This document shows positions 25,784 through 43,220 of a DNA stretch of 64,000 nt, piece after piece. The notes under the pieces were generated by a model that saw only the letters and a program-made list of their open reading frames with translations, ran no database searches and was not told where the DNA came from. The DNA is from Styela clava (taxonomy: Eukaryota > Chordata > Ascidiacea > Stolidobranchia > Styelidae), in assembly GCF_964204865.1 (NCBI RefSeq), contig NC_135250.1, forward strand, positions 14,074,001 to 14,138,000, given 5' to 3'. Each line of letters opens with the position of its first letter. Position 1 is the stretch's first letter. The position numbers were made by a program, and so were the translations under genes.

Positions 25784-27010
25784 TTAATGTTTTGTTTCGA
25801 ACAGCCAAGGCGATGTCATTTGTATTGCTAACATGTTTATTTCTTTATTTTGCGGTATCCATATTCCATTGATATCGTTCCACGCATTGATTCTAATTAG
25901 AAGTGGTTCAATTGCTAAGGTGAACATATAAGGACTCAAGGGATCTCCCTGTTGAATTCCTCTTTCAAGTTTCACAGCCTGACCTAGATAAATATTTAAT
26001 AACACTGCAGTCTCTATTTACAATCTATGCACAATGGCCTAATTACATATATGAACCTATTTTTAAATCCGATTTCATGCAAATAAAATCCAATGGTAGT
26101 ATTGAAGATTCTCTAGTTTTATTCTGTTCCTTATTACATATATCTATTAACAATATAAGTGCATCAGATATCCCCCTTTCTGGAATAGCTGTTTGATGGA
26201 TATCTTATATATATTGGGCAAAACAAATTTCAATCTTCAACCTTTTTTATTGATTAGAGTTGTATACCCAGTCATCATGTGTTTTGCCATGATACCCTTT
26301 TCATAAAATTCCTCCAGTTCTTCGAAAAATCATTTTTATGTCAGTCCAGCATTTCTCATAAAAACCATATATATACTCATTCCATCCCGTCCTGAAGTAG
26401 TTAACAGAGACATTACTTTTCCAAAAACCATTTCCTTTTCTCTTCTAAACTGTTAGTAACTTTAGCATCAATTAAATAAATGTCAATATCAAAATAGCAT
26501 GTAGGACGTGGACAGTAAAAATTAGTTACATTACATGAATAGCAAGAACAGTAAATGCGACCCAGTCTTGCTTGTACAGAGTTGTTTCTCCGTGTTTAGA
26601 AAACAGTGTTATTGGGAGAATATTCCACAGAGTGATTCAAGTTGAAAGTATGAATACCATCATTTAGTGCATCCCAAATACTTTTTTTTTTGGCTCTTTT
26701 GTTGTTTTATGATCTATCACGATCTACATTATGAGCAAAATTCATGTCTCCTCCTAAAATTACCAGATGTTCAAAATGCAAGAATCTGTAGATGTTATTG
26801 TAGAAATTTTCCTGAATTCTAATATTTGTTAGACAAGGTTATATATTGAGCAGATGAATTTTTTTCCCACAAATATTTATATCAGCTGTATGGATTCTTC
26901 GATCATTATCAAATGAGATGTTATGAATGGAAATCATGTTACTTTTGATTTGGTTAATATAGCGACCCCTGTTGAGTTTGAATTATCATCATTCCACAGA
27001 CTGGTACCCC
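25784..27010 (-). pseudogene. Decayed L1/Tx1-type LINE (endonuclease to RT)
   Basis: Read on the minus strand, an endonuclease motif VILGGDMNFAHNVDRD appears near 26,700-26,780, followed by an LEEFYEKGIMAKHM segment near 26,300. An RT core, KLERGIQQGDPLSPYMFTLA, follows near 25,900-25,980. Frames change repeatedly and stops are frequent, so this is a dead fragment. It belongs to a different LINE group from the element at 8.6-12.5 kb. Borders are approximate. Confidence 0.75.
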
Positions 27011-27277
27011 ACTTCCATTCTCGGTACTTTTTAAATTTTACTTCTGTAATAGGGCCTACAGTGCGTCTCGTAAAGAAAAATTATGCATATAGATAACTCA
27101 ATAAAAACATCTCTGCACACAAACAAACTATATTACGTAAGAATGTAGCCGAATACTGTGCTTGTCTGAAAAAAATTTGCCGAAAGTTGGCTAGTTGTTT
27201 CGTCATGACATATATCTTTGTAACCATACGCCATGAAAGGACAAAAAAGATCCATTGGCTAATACAACCTTCTTATC

Positions 27278-27446
27278 CGAAGAGGGAGGGAACACGTTTC
27301 CGAGATCTCGCTCTCGTGACGGATAGCCTTGCTTGCGTGCCGAGCTTGGCACGCGTGTCAGGGGTTGCCCACCCATGGCCTAGGCTCTCATGCAAGGCTA
27401 TCAGTCACGAGAGCGAAATCTCGGAAACGTGTTCCTTCCCTCTTCG
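27278..27446. repeat. Near-perfect long hairpin
   Basis: Two 55-base arms (27278-27332 and 27392-27446) are reverse complements with about 3 mismatches. They contain AACACGTTTCCGAGA and CTCTCGTGAC. A 59-base spacer carries its own near-palindrome, GCGTGCCGAGCTTGGCACGC. GC content is far above the surroundings. It may be a foldback element or a structured RNA; neither is proven. Confidence 0.85.
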
Positions 27447-29302
27447 AAATCCGGACCTATGACAATACCAAAAGCATTTTCAACGTAGACCGTGTAAACA
27501 TCCACCATTTTATTAGAAGTTTGGCATTGTTATTCTTGTCATAGCAGCCTTTACAATTCTGTTGGTTAATTGATATGAGAAAGTAACTTATAATACGACA
27601 ATCAATAGTGGGTAATCAATAGTGTTTGTATATATATGATCGATTATATTATTTTCCGAATCTGTTACTCATGCTTATAACAAAATTATCTTCAACCGGT
27701 ATTCCGCGGAACAATGGCGTTCCATAAAAGACGTCCATGTGTTACGCGTCAAATTGTTGTTCCCCAAATATTCATCTATTTTTTGGCATATTTTATGGTG
27801 AAAAAAGAATTCAAAAACATATTTGATTTTGGAGAGACTCATCATAATGTTAGACGTCATTGGTAATTTTTTACTTATCATCTCATAATTTAGGTAGAAC
27901 CAAAAAACTCAGCAAACATTTTTTATAATAAAATTTGTTAAAAACTGGGCCAAGCGGGGGAGCTCAGTTTGGTTGAAGTAGCTCTTATTGAAAAACGATC
28001 ACGAAATAGATAGAATAGGCCATGCTGAAGTTAGCTGTCAGTCTTAGCGACCGCTAAGAGAGTGGAATTAGATGGTATCCACCAACAGTGCGACCTCAGA
28101 GTTTGTAATCCCAGAATCTCATTTTGAGGTTTTATAACATTAAAAGATAAATTTAGTTAGCAATTAAGATTTCCCAATTGCAGCAGTTTTTAATTGTACT
28201 TTTGTTCCGTGTAACCCCGAATTATATTTTGTTACTCGAGTTTATAGCCATTATCTTATTACTTTTTGTTCTTGTATATATATGCCGAAACTGATCAAGA
28301 ACATTAGATAGATATTAGAAATTTTCGTTCTGCGAATAATTTATGATATTAAAAGTGTTCCGTGGTTCAAAAAACTTTGAAAATCATCAGATTAAGATAT
28401 GAAACATAGGAGTGTACATGGCATGCCGAGGGGCAAGGAGAATATTATATTCAGTAATATAAATATATGTTATAGATTGGTATTGGTGTATCAGTCAACA
28501 GATGCTATGTTTTGAATTGGATTCAACATTTAAATAAATTATAATTAAATCGAATGACATAAATCTAGTGCAAAATTTAGGTAACTACATTTTATGGAAC
28601 ATGGTCGAAGATATTGTTAGGGATTTCCATGATATAGTATCGATCAGTATGTTTTTTTGTTTGTCAATGAGTAATATATAATTCTAAGTTATCTATGGAT
28701 TTCACAATCATTCAATACACAACTAATAAGCTGTTTCCAGCCTATATTATTTTCTTTAAATCGTATTCAGTTTCAAATTTCTGACGAATTCTCCTACTGG
28801 CGAATCTAGCCACCATAGGTGGATGATTTTTGGAGATCAGAGTAAAACGTCTTCTGTATCCATTGTTACCCTCAAGACTGGGCATTAATTTGTCATGATT
28901 CTTACTTTTTTGTCAATACCTTTCTAATGCACTTAGATTCCATCAAACTTCGCGATTTTTAGTTTTGGAAATCTATAACCATAATCAAACGGCGATTATG
29001 TGAGAATAATATTAGGCTTCTTACCCCATAAAACACTGTTCCATCCGGAATCTTTGGACACGAAACGGACCTAATAATCGATCTGCAAAATTGTGACGAC
29101 TGCTCTTATTAGGCTTACATATTGTTGTAAAAATAACTGCTTTTGCCCGCAACTAATGGAACACTCAGTTTCAAATCTTTAGTTGGGAGAGTTGACTTTG
29201 ATGACCGTTTGGTCGTATCATTCCCTCCTGTCTATACAAAACTAATTTATTACTTGTTAATATTACGATGACTGTTATTTTATTTTGGTTGACGAAAAAA
29301 TA

Positions 29303-29303
<1 letters not shown>
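27447..29303. other. Intergenic DNA
   Basis: No conserved gene is seen. A tRNA-like word run near 27,950 (ggggg agctcag) does not fold into a tRNA with a matching T-arm. Confidence 0.4.

Positions 29304-29304
<1 letters not shown>

Positions 29305-29339
<35 letters not shown>
29305..29339. repeat. (TC)n microsatellite
   Basis: About 17 uninterrupted TC dinucleotides. Confidence 0.98.
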
Positions 29340-29343
<4 letters not shown>

Positions 29344-29531
29344 TTAGCATCTGAAGATAAAAAGCCCTTGAATAGCAAACATTTATATTTTTTTTTCAGT
29401 TTTATTTATGGACGGATGTTTCGACATCGATACATTCTAAACAATTCATTCATTTCCTTTGACTCGAATTTTGATGACGTCGCGGTCGCCATTTGAAAAA
29501 TAACAGGAATGTTAATATTAGCACAATTAAA

Positions 29532-29771
29532 ACAAGAGAGCTATGCTCAAATATATGGACACGTAGAGTCACATAATTTTGATGACGTCATAGCGAAAAA
29601 AAAAAGTAATAGCCTTCTGGAGAAAATTTTTATCTTTAACCACTGAAAATTTCAAAGCAATTGGTCCAGTATTCGAAGAGAAAAGCGACTTTTTAAAAAC
29701 GTGTCAAAGAACAAGAACAACAACAACAACAACATAATATTGAAACGATCGTTATGTCCACTACGTGTCCA
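29532..29771 (+). repeat. CRE-bearing short repeat
   Basis: Starts ACAAGAGAGCTATGCTCAAA and ends TACGTGTCC. It carries TGATGACGTCATAGCG and an (AAC)n stretch near 29,715, and closely matches the copy at 24685-24931. Confidence 0.8.
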
Positions 29772-31089
29772 AAAAAGAAAATAAATACATGTTGTCAAGG
29801 ATGTACTGTAATGAATCACATATAGCTTCGACACTATTATATCAATGACTTATTTTTTTACCAACTCTGTTGTAACTGTTTTCATTTTCTAATCATTGTT
29901 TTGTCATCCATTTCAAAGATTGTCGATCATTAGATGATATATGATTCGATTCAACTCTGAAAACTGGTCATGCTAACTATACAAGCTTATAATTTTGGCT
30001 TTTTGTATGACTAGTTCGGGCAAATTTGCCTATTTGTCGTGATTGCATTCGAGATTTGAAATACACTATGTGTTTGTTTGAAATATTATCTCAAAAATAC
30101 CCATACTAGATTACCACAAATATATTACGTTGCCGGTTGACGCGTTTCATACCATTCGCTTTGAATTGAAATATTCTATTCATTATCGAAAATAGAGGTG
30201 ATATATATGTGGCTCACCTTACCTCACGAGGCAATGAAGCGCCATGACATCTGCAAGGTTAAGAACTCAATATCTCAGGTCCACTAATGATAAGTACGCA
30301 AGCGTAATTTTGCGACCATACTGCAGTTGTGGCCCCATGGGAGATGTTGGGTAAATCAGTGTGCAGTAAAATAGTGTACTATATAGATTGTTAGGCAGAG
30401 TTTGTATACATCTAAACCATTCTATGAATCAAGATACCGTATAATTATTTGCTCTTACCGGAAGACTTATTTAGACATGTTCATTATTACACTTCAACAG
30501 CGCCACATAAATCAAAATTTGTTAAAACTTTTCTTAACATCCTAGTAAACCGCTTCAGTCTTCCTTTTGAAGTTTGGGATATCTGAGAATACCAAAACTG
30601 TAGTATACGGCACCGATATATGTGAATTTGTTCAAATATAATTTGCCTAGTTTGAATACATATGTACATTGAAATATAGTTGTGATGTTATTAAGAGTTA
30701 AATATTGATTGCTTCGACATTCATAAATATGTTGTGGTTCAAAATTGTATTAAGCAAAATGCATCCAACGTGGTTCATGGTACATAACAGCTGCAATTCT
30801 ACAAGCTTTTATTCAGCTGATATCATCTCCTTATTATCAAATCATGACGTAACAAATTCCAGGTTCCCTGAGCGTCTGGTGACGATGTTATATTTGTTAG
30901 TCCCTCGTGGGATTTGATACGCCGGCTGTTTCTTTATGGTAATATTTCGTTTCTTTATTAACATACCAATACTCCATAACGAAGCGATAAGAGGTGTCTT
31001 CTGCCATTTGTGCGAAACTCTGCTAGATAGCGTCTCAATCGTTTAGTTTTCGTTTGCACGATAGCAAGGTATACTCAACAAAATCCAAA
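29772..31089. other. Upstream region of tropomyosin
   Basis: No ORF with family similarity. The promoter of the tropomyosin gene should lie in its last several hundred bases, but I see no clear TATA box close to the start codon. Confidence 0.4.
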
Positions 31090-35064
<3,975 letters not shown>

Positions 35065-38032
35065 AGCATCCATGGGCATTTCAAATCAGTAACGTTTAGG
35101 AATACATGTGACTTTCTATTTCTGTTTAGTTGTATAACTTCATCATTTCTATGTGCATGACTCCTTTATATGACGAAACGTAATATTTGTGGAATCCACT
35201 TTATCCTGCTTAATCTGCTTTTTATTTTTGAGATATTTTTGGGTATTGAAAATGAAACAAAGGAGTAAAACTCATTGGATACCGTCTAATAAGTTAAGAC
35301 TATGGGGAAAGTTTGTTAGTCTTTTTATTGTGATATCGTAGAAGATTTTAAGAGAAAATTACTTTTAGTAGGTCGGTTAAAAATCATCTTTGTTTTTATA
35401 GTGATAGCTCACATTATCTGTTATTCACAGCGTAGCAACAAGACATTTCTAAGACGTAATGTCACAAAGTGTTACTTCTAATCATCAAAATTAGATTCGT
35501 GTCCCAAGAGACAGTAATTCCGATGTGAACATTCAGAAAACTTAAGAAAGTAAAAATAACAACCGAATTCGATTCAAACATTCTCTTTGAGAAAATTCAA
35601 TATTTTACATTATACTTTATACACTTACAATCCATGTCTCTGGGGCGAGCAAGGACATCATATTTTATGGTTGATCTTATTTTGCATCGGCAAGAGATTA
35701 AACGGAACAGTATATTGCTCAAGTTATATTCATCGGCGGCGCACTCCGTACGAGGAAGACTGATGTTCTACACAAATTAGGCTTTGTTAACAGCACTCAC
35801 TTCTTCGTATAAAGATCAAACAAATAAGTTACGATTACTCGATAACCCAAAATGTTTCAATAGGGGAATAGTCGAATTACGAAATTATATCGCCGACAGC
35901 ATATATTTTACAGAACCTTGTTTTCACTAGTTTGTGAAAGTATTAAATTGAATATGCCGAGGTCATCATCAGGAAATTAACAAGAGTTAAAAACTATATA
36001 TTTTATCAAATTCAACTGAAATAGGTTTCTAGGTTCCGCATATTTTGGGCAATGTTTTTAAATTATGATGAGATCCTATATTTTGACGATTCATTCGTGA
36101 CTTGTATCGCACCATCTAGAATTGCTTCTGACAAACGAAGATCGAGTATGCTTCTCGGTTTGATCTAAAACAAACAATTACAAAGATCAACATTTTCTGA
36201 AATGTTTTGGACTATTTTCTTTACTATAATATAGAATAGATAGACGACCAAATTGGATTTTTCTATGCCGTGCACTGTCTGGTTTGGTGAATCGCTATGC
36301 CCCAAGTAAGAATTTTCCTAGCCCTTGAAGAATTAAAGTTTAGCAATAGAGCTAGGACATAATGGCGTTGAACGAAAATATCTGATTGTGTGGGTACTAG
36401 AATGAGCTCGTAACTTCGAAAATGAATGAAAGCGACTGTTCGTTCACACGTAGAACCTATCATAATTAATGCAAATGCCCATGAAATATTACGCAGTAAT
36501 ACATATAACTGTGAGCGGAAATGATCACAGCTTGTACCGGATGACAAATAGCAAACCCTTTCGTGAGATTCAGTGAGTTCGCATGGGCTTGGGGGAACCC
36601 GTTCCTGAAATGTGGTGATGATCAGCGAACCTGTTCGACGTGGTTTTCTGGAATGAAGAAAACCTGTTATTCAATACAAAAGATATACAAATTTCGAATC
36701 CCATCACTGTTTACTCCTATCACCCAGCATAAATTGTACCAATGACAAAAGCTAATTCCAGTACTGACATTAAGTATATATATATATTTTAACTACCCAC
36801 ACAAACTAAAATTAAAAATTTCATCAAACGATATAACGAATAAAAAGAGGCAAAAATATGAGATATATTGTTATGTGCGTAAAAGTTTCATAATATTAGT
36901 AGTATAGTAAGGCATCTAGGTATCGGCATTGATCGATGTTCTCGATACCTTCATTCTATGTTAAAAAATTGTACATCTGGAATAGTGAATCCTAGTAGTA
37001 AACAATATTATAGTACTGTACCTCGCACTGTGAAATGGATTCCATTAGAACCGGGCAAGAAAAAAACAAGAATTTTCGAAAATGGGATCACATTTCGGTC
37101 GTGAGGTATCTCCCTCTAATTTCTAGGCTAATATCACTAAGCATGCTCAAGTTGGGACTGGGAAACTTTGATACTGCGCGAGGAAGTTTTTGATATACAC
37201 ATATTGCAACGTGATTTTTTAGCTGTTGAGAATATATACAATTTGTATGAATTTAATCTCTGTTCATATTAATACTTAAATTGAAAAGCAAATGGATGGC
37301 GAATTTAGGATATACCCTCAATCTCTTTGAAAATACTATGTATTTGGCAAAGGAATAGGAATTACACTTCTCAAAACAAGAGAGTCTACGTTTTGTGAAT
37401 ACAAAGTAAACAATACAGAATAGCGATACAAGGTAACTCGAGAACGAGAGGTATTCTAGACACAATTCATTTAGTATTGTTAGCTACGATTGAGCTAAGC
37501 GTGTTCTGACTCCGTTGTTTAGGGTGGATTTAAATATTTGTCAATTTTATTAAAATAAACCTGTGAGCTATTGGGGTTACCGATACATAGATTAGTCATG
37601 AGCAGCAGTATATGAACCTAGATTCCATTTCAAGTTCACCTTATTTGTTCGTAAATGATTTGATGACATGGCAATACTGGCGTAAGATCCATGCTTGTGG
37701 ATTACTGTATTATTCGGTAGTTTTCAGTACTATTCACAAATGGGACAAGATAGGAACGGAGAATAAATCACCATTTAGGCAAGCTAATCTAGCAATAATT
37801 TGATCTAAAGTTCAGGAGGTTGAATTTATCTCAGAACTTATACCAAGATTTTAACAAATTGCCAAAAATTCAGCATCAAAAAAATTATAGTCCTATTGTG
37901 CTATAAACGGGTCTAATGTAAATCACACTTTTAATAAACAGAATCGAAATCAAGTGCAAATAAAAACGGAATTTCGATACCGTCATTAATAGTTTTTCTG
38001 GTCATTTGTGTCTGACTACAGAAAAAAATACA
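35065..38032. other. Intergenic DNA between tropomyosin and FAM184
   Basis: About 3 kb with no recognisable gene; it contains the tropomyosin 3' UTR and the FAM184 promoter. There is a short TA-repeat at about 36,775-36,787. Nothing else is supported. Confidence 0.45.
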
Positions 38033-40957
38033 ATGGAAGCCAAATCAATAAATGCGGATCAATCACCCGTTAAAATTGGGTTCGCAAAAGGCTGTTATGG
38101 CTATAAAATGTCTAAAAAAGTAGCAGAACTGACTCAGGTATGTAAAACACCACATATACATTTTCTGAATAATTGGACAGGTATTTTTTCACACATAAGC
38201 ACTTATGAACGTCTCAGTGTTTTTCTTGTTTTATGGAAACTTTCAAAGTATACAGTAATTGGACACGGAATGTACATAATAATCGTTTTGCTATCATTAT
38301 GTTGTTGTTGTTCATCTTGTTGATGGATCAAGTATTTAATTTGGAATGTTTTCATCAGAAGATGGAACACACGGTAAAATTCCACCCGTTGCATTAGCAT
38401 GCAAAATCATCGCATGATTGTCATCTCATAAGTAACAGTTTCATTCAATGGGGTTGGTAACGTGATGTAACTATAGAACCAACTCATATACGCATACAGC
38501 CAATCACATATACAACCAATGCCATATTTATTTACAGACAAGTGATATATACGCCCATTCGAGTGATGTACATATACAGTACATGTATGGCCATGTGTTT
38601 GAAATAAGATCGTTAACTTTTGTTCGGTAAGCGAAGCTTCACGAGAATGGTACCCGTTGTATGAGTGAGCGTTCACCACAGGATGCCTGAAATTACTAAA
38701 CCTATTGTCACTACAGGTTGTTCACATGCTTTTCACAAGAAATCATGAAAGAGAAGTTGAATTAGATGAATTGCGAGATGCTTACGAACAAGAGATAACA
38801 GCGGTCATACAGGTATTCTAAATTGACATGGTGCAGATCGAATATTGGCAAAATTTCAAACACCCATTCAGTATAATGAAAAACATTTTAGTGTCCAATG
38901 GATGCCTATTCGAATAATTCTCTTATAATTAGATATTTCTTTAATAACGCGTCAACTTTCTTGGTCTGTCTTTACCCAGCAGAAGGTGAATATTTTTTGA
39001 AGGCTAAAATCAAAATTGTCATTTCATACATTAAGGACGCGAGAAGCAAAATTGAAAGACTGGAATATCAACTCAGAGAATCGGAAAGAAAAAGAAAAAA
39101 GGAGTCTGACGAAGTCTCGTTAAATATTTCTAATCTCCTCCGCGAAGCGCAAGAAAGAATGGATTCTCTGAAAAATGATTTACATGAAGAAAAAAAAGAA
39201 AGTACTCATTTACGTGACTTGTTGACGCAAGCACATAAAGATCTCGAAATATTAAAGCATGGCTCTACTGGAGTCACAGGGGATTTACAGAAAAAAAGCA
39301 AAATTCTTGAGGAAAAAGAAAAAGAATTCCAGAAAATGTGGCACAGTTATACCGAACTAGAGTCACGATATATTTCGAATTCAAAGCACACGGAAGATTT
39401 GAAAAAACAACTAGAGTTAGCACATGATACAGAAAGACGAAACAAGTTACATACGGAAAAAATGCTAAAGGTATTAAGCCCGTGATGTTCAGATCACGAG
39501 CATGCCTGGTTTATAATTTATATATACAATCTCATTCATATAAGAAAGTTTTGCCACTATCTTTTCTCTTTATAGGGGTTTACTTCATAACGAAACGGGT
39601 TCTCCGGTTTGTTTATGGTTGTAATTCCCACCCAAAGCCATAATCGGTATTTTACAAACGCATTCTCAGCCTATTTCCCCTTGTACTGAATCCGAATCAC
39701 ATCGTTGCAAAAATCGGAATGTGAAAAGAATTAGGGTCCTCGACACGTTTTTGGTATTCGAAACGACTTGAAATACTACCATGACACGAAAAGAAAACAT
39801 TGTGTCACGAATAAAGATGCAATAAATCAATATCATTATCATTTTCTTTTCTCGTCACAATTGATTCCATTGCTAATTCTGATATATATACCAAGCAGAT
39901 TATCCACAAGTTGGGTATAAAACCTGGAGCATTAAATTGGACCTCAAACAAAGTTGATATAATCGATTCATGTATTTTGTGTTTGGTAGAAATGAAGACT
40001 CAACGTTTTTCCTGTAATGAAATTATGTCAAAAACTAAAACGGCTAGTCCACAAAAGTTGCAGTTGCTAATAAGAAAACAACGCGTTTCCTACTATTTTC
40101 TAATTATACAATATAAACATTGATAACAGTCGTATAACAATTTCCTATTAATAGGCAGTTGAAGAAAAGAAAAGATTTTCTCAAGAACTAGCGAAGAAAT
40201 TGAAATCTTACGAGGAAGAAGTTAAGGTATTGAAAAGAGAACTGAATAAGAAAACGAAAGAAGGTTCAAAAGATTCTCGTTTGGATGCGGAACTCAAAGA
40301 TTCAGAAAATTATGACAAAGATGAGAGAAAATTCTGGGTTGGTGATTGATAATAAACTAATCAATTTTATTACCAGCGATAATTATTGATTCGAAAGGAT
40401 TAATAAAGGTATATGTATGACGAACATATATTTTACCTTTTACCAGATTAAGGGACAATGCATATAAAGCAATAGGTCTGTTTACTAGTGTACCTTAAAA
40501 CTCATTATGATATGTGTCATTTTCAATCTAGAAAGACGTAGAAAAATTGCGAAGAGAAAACGAGTGGCTACGAAATGAAATAAAGAATAGAGAAGGAAAT
40601 TTTAATCGTGTATTTGCGAACTTTCATCCAGTTTTCGTTGGTAGCAGTAGTCACCAACAACCACATTCGGACATTCTGCAAGACCGTGATATGATGATGG
40701 TAACCCCGGTATCAAGTTTTCCATCGCATAACAAAACTAGTTATCCGCCATTATTGTCATCGCCCCAAAACTCAGGCAACGTTAGCGCTCGGCGTCGCAC
40801 GCCAAACTTAACAGGCCTGGAGCCGAAAGTTCACTCGATGGCTCCAACACCAACTCCACTTCGACCAAGAACTAAGGATGAATCAAGGTGGAGAGAATCG
40901 CATGAGATGAACGGCGGCAAACAAGGGAAACATTTTCGTTTAGTCTTTACGAAGTAA
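38033..40957 (+). CDS. FAM184: Compact FAM184-like coiled-coil protein, 5 exons, 425 aa
   Basis: Vertebrate FAM184A/B are long coiled-coil proteins (FAM184A about 1,140 aa) of poorly known function. Exons: 38033-38137, 38717-38812, 39003-39470, 40155-40337, 40532-40957, all joined in phase 0. The N-terminus YGYKMSKKVAELTQVVHML...LRDAYEQEI matches the FAM184 head, where a MSKKIAQLT-type helix precedes a short DAHEEEI-like motif. The C-terminus RRENEWLRNEIKNREGNFN, then RVF, matches the FAM184 tail, where a REtNFNkVF box precedes a proline/serine-rich end with a VPNLSALE-like motif (here TPNLTGLEP). Exons 3-4 are uninterrupted charged coiled coil. The long central part of the vertebrate protein is absent. 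The start at 38033 is preceded by tctgactacag, which could be a trans-splice acceptor; an in-frame ATG 27 bases upstream is the alternative. The exon 3 acceptor (ttttttgaag|GCT) is weak but is the only one that fits frame and homology. Confidence 0.85.
40143..40154 (+). promoter_or_regulatory. FAM184 exon 4 splice acceptor
   Basis: The acceptor tcctattaatag precedes GCA GTT GAA. It fixes exon 4 in phase 0 and shows that the 684-base intron before it is removed cleanly. The compact protein is therefore not an artefact of a missed frameshift at this junction. Confidence 0.6.
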
Positions 40958-41123
40958 CATATAAATGTTTTGCGAAGGATGATATTTAAATGCTTATATT
41001 CAAACGGTTCATATGATGTAATTAATTGCTTGTTATAATGTTTTGATTTATTAAAATTTATTTTATTAATGTCAGCACAGCTTCCCTTCCGTACAAATAT
41101 ACTGTTCAGTGTTATAAGTTGTT

Positions 41124-41129
41124 AATAAA
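41124..41129 (+). terminator. FAM184 poly(A) signal
   Basis: AATAAA lies 167 bases past the FAM184 stop codon. A second AATAAA at 41254-41259 is an alternative. No transcript end was available to choose between them. Confidence 0.5.
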
Positions 41130-41259
41130 TTTGGGTGATGGCTGTATTTCTAAAAGTAACAGCTGCGTACTCATATTTAATTGTATTTATTTCTAAATCC
41201 AGACACAATACTGGAATCGGGAATAATAATTGGTATTTGGCAATGAATTTTTAAATAAA

Positions 41260-43220
41260 GAAATAATATTTTACAATTTACAATATGACGGAAAGAGCAT
41301 TAAATTTAAAGAAAAGCACACGCAAAAGAACATTAACTCCTAGACTACAGGAATCGGCGCATTTCAAACAAGGTGCAACAAACAGGCAACAAACTATTTT
41401 GAGTTTTGCACATGTATCACTCGTTTTAGACACTGTGGCGATTGGCGGTACTTGATTTAACGAAATTCATGTATGAAATCACAAAAAGAAGAACCGAAAA
41501 TCTCTGCCGCTTCTACTTTCAACTGACATCTAGATGCATTTTATTTCAGAATTCTGTAAGCCTTCAAACCTGTATAATTTGTTTTCCAAGCCGCACTTTT
41601 TTGAAAGTCATTTACATTGTTTGTGGACTGCTGAAAACACATCAAGTTTATTTTCAAATATCTATAGATCCAAACACGTGATGACTCAGTATATATCTCA
41701 AAAACTGTGCCGAGGCACTTGAAACACCGTTGCTGAAATTAACGCTTTCGGTACACGATTCTGAGATGGAATTAGTTTCAGCGACCAAACCTTCAGAGCT
41801 GCATTCAATAATTTTATCCAAATCCGTCGCCGTGCTCGCCATTGTCACAGTTTGATTTTGACCAAATCCTAGCGTGCTCGCAATTGTCACCATTTGACCA
41901 AACAAAAACCTAGCAAAAACTATGTCATTTTACTTCAGGATCTGTGTCAGCCTGTCAATTCTTCTTATTACAAATGTAATTGAGATTACACAGGTACTTC
42001 AACAACTTGAATTGACGTGGGATATCTATACGATAAAAATGTACTTCCAGTTGCCGGAATGCAGTATGGGTTATATTCAAGTTCATTATCATATTACGAA
42101 TACTACACTTTGGGACCATTGTAATGTTATTAAAATATTGGCCTAATAAGGTTCTCGAAATAATTCTTGTACCACTAATATGAGATGAAACGGTGTATAA
42201 TAAATAATACTCGATAATGTGTGTGCCTATGTGGTAGCTTATGGCTTTTTAAAAATTATGACAAATTCAGAGTACCTGTTTTTTTTAATTAGAGTTTGCT
42301 ACTGAGTTATATAGGATTGGTTCGCCGAGTATCGGAAAGCTTTAGAATGTTAACTCATTTTTACCTAATATATTACGTTAAATTTGTTATTTTTCATGAC
42401 ATCTTTAAGTCAACAGTTTTTAAAGTCGTTAGATACCAGGGATTAAACAATGTGCGTACGTGTTAGATATTAGTTTTATTGTCAATTGTTAGCAATGTCA
42501 AAAGTTTCAGGACAACTGTTACAAAACAAATTTGAAAAAATGAAACCGAAATTGATTTCATTTCGGTATCTTATTCATTAATCATTACTAGCGCGTGTGT
42601 CTTTGCTTGTTGTGTCAGAATATTTTTTTAAAACTTCTGAATGATCTAATATGTTTGAAAGAAACAATATGTGTATTTCCTTGTTGCCTGTGGTAGTACA
42701 AAGGTCATTTGTGCGAGATTAGTCTGGTACTGCAACAACATTCCGTGCATACATTTCAATATTTTTTTCGCAATTTCCAATATACTATTAAGTATTTTTT
42801 TTCAAAAGAAGTAAAATTGTTTGGCCAAACTCCATAGATTGAATTAAGATTTCTGTGGGAAACCTAACACTTAAAAGTATTTTTTAAACACCTTTTAGAA
42901 TAAATATGAAATCAGGATATTTCAATCATCTTTGCGGTAAAAACGACGTAATTGTCGGTCTGGTGTGTATTACAAGTACAGATTCGACACGGAATTACTA
43001 TATACGAGATATTATTTTAGTAGTAAAATTTTAATAAAGATCGGATCAATTCACCGATAGTCACCTTGATAGACAATGCTCAATTAGACTGATCTAGAGC
43101 CATTATATATCCCAGTAGTACCTCATCACTCGATAACATAGCTATTTGAAAAGCGTCCTTGACAATAATGTACAAAATTGAGTTTCAATAAGAAAAGAAA
43201 AAAATGGAGACACTATAGAG
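41260..43220. other. Intergenic DNA
   Basis: No gene recognised on either strand. Short open frames at about 41.4-42.1 kb lack family motifs and exon-like borders. Confidence 0.45.

Noticed and set aside
27945..28070. tRNA-like words (ggggg agctcag)
   Set aside because: No T-loop motif at the right distance and no matching acceptor stem.
38006..38032. Upstream in-frame ATG for FAM184
   Set aside because: It adds nine unconserved residues and lies before an acceptor-like tctgactacag, so the ATG at 38033 is preferred. Not fully excluded.
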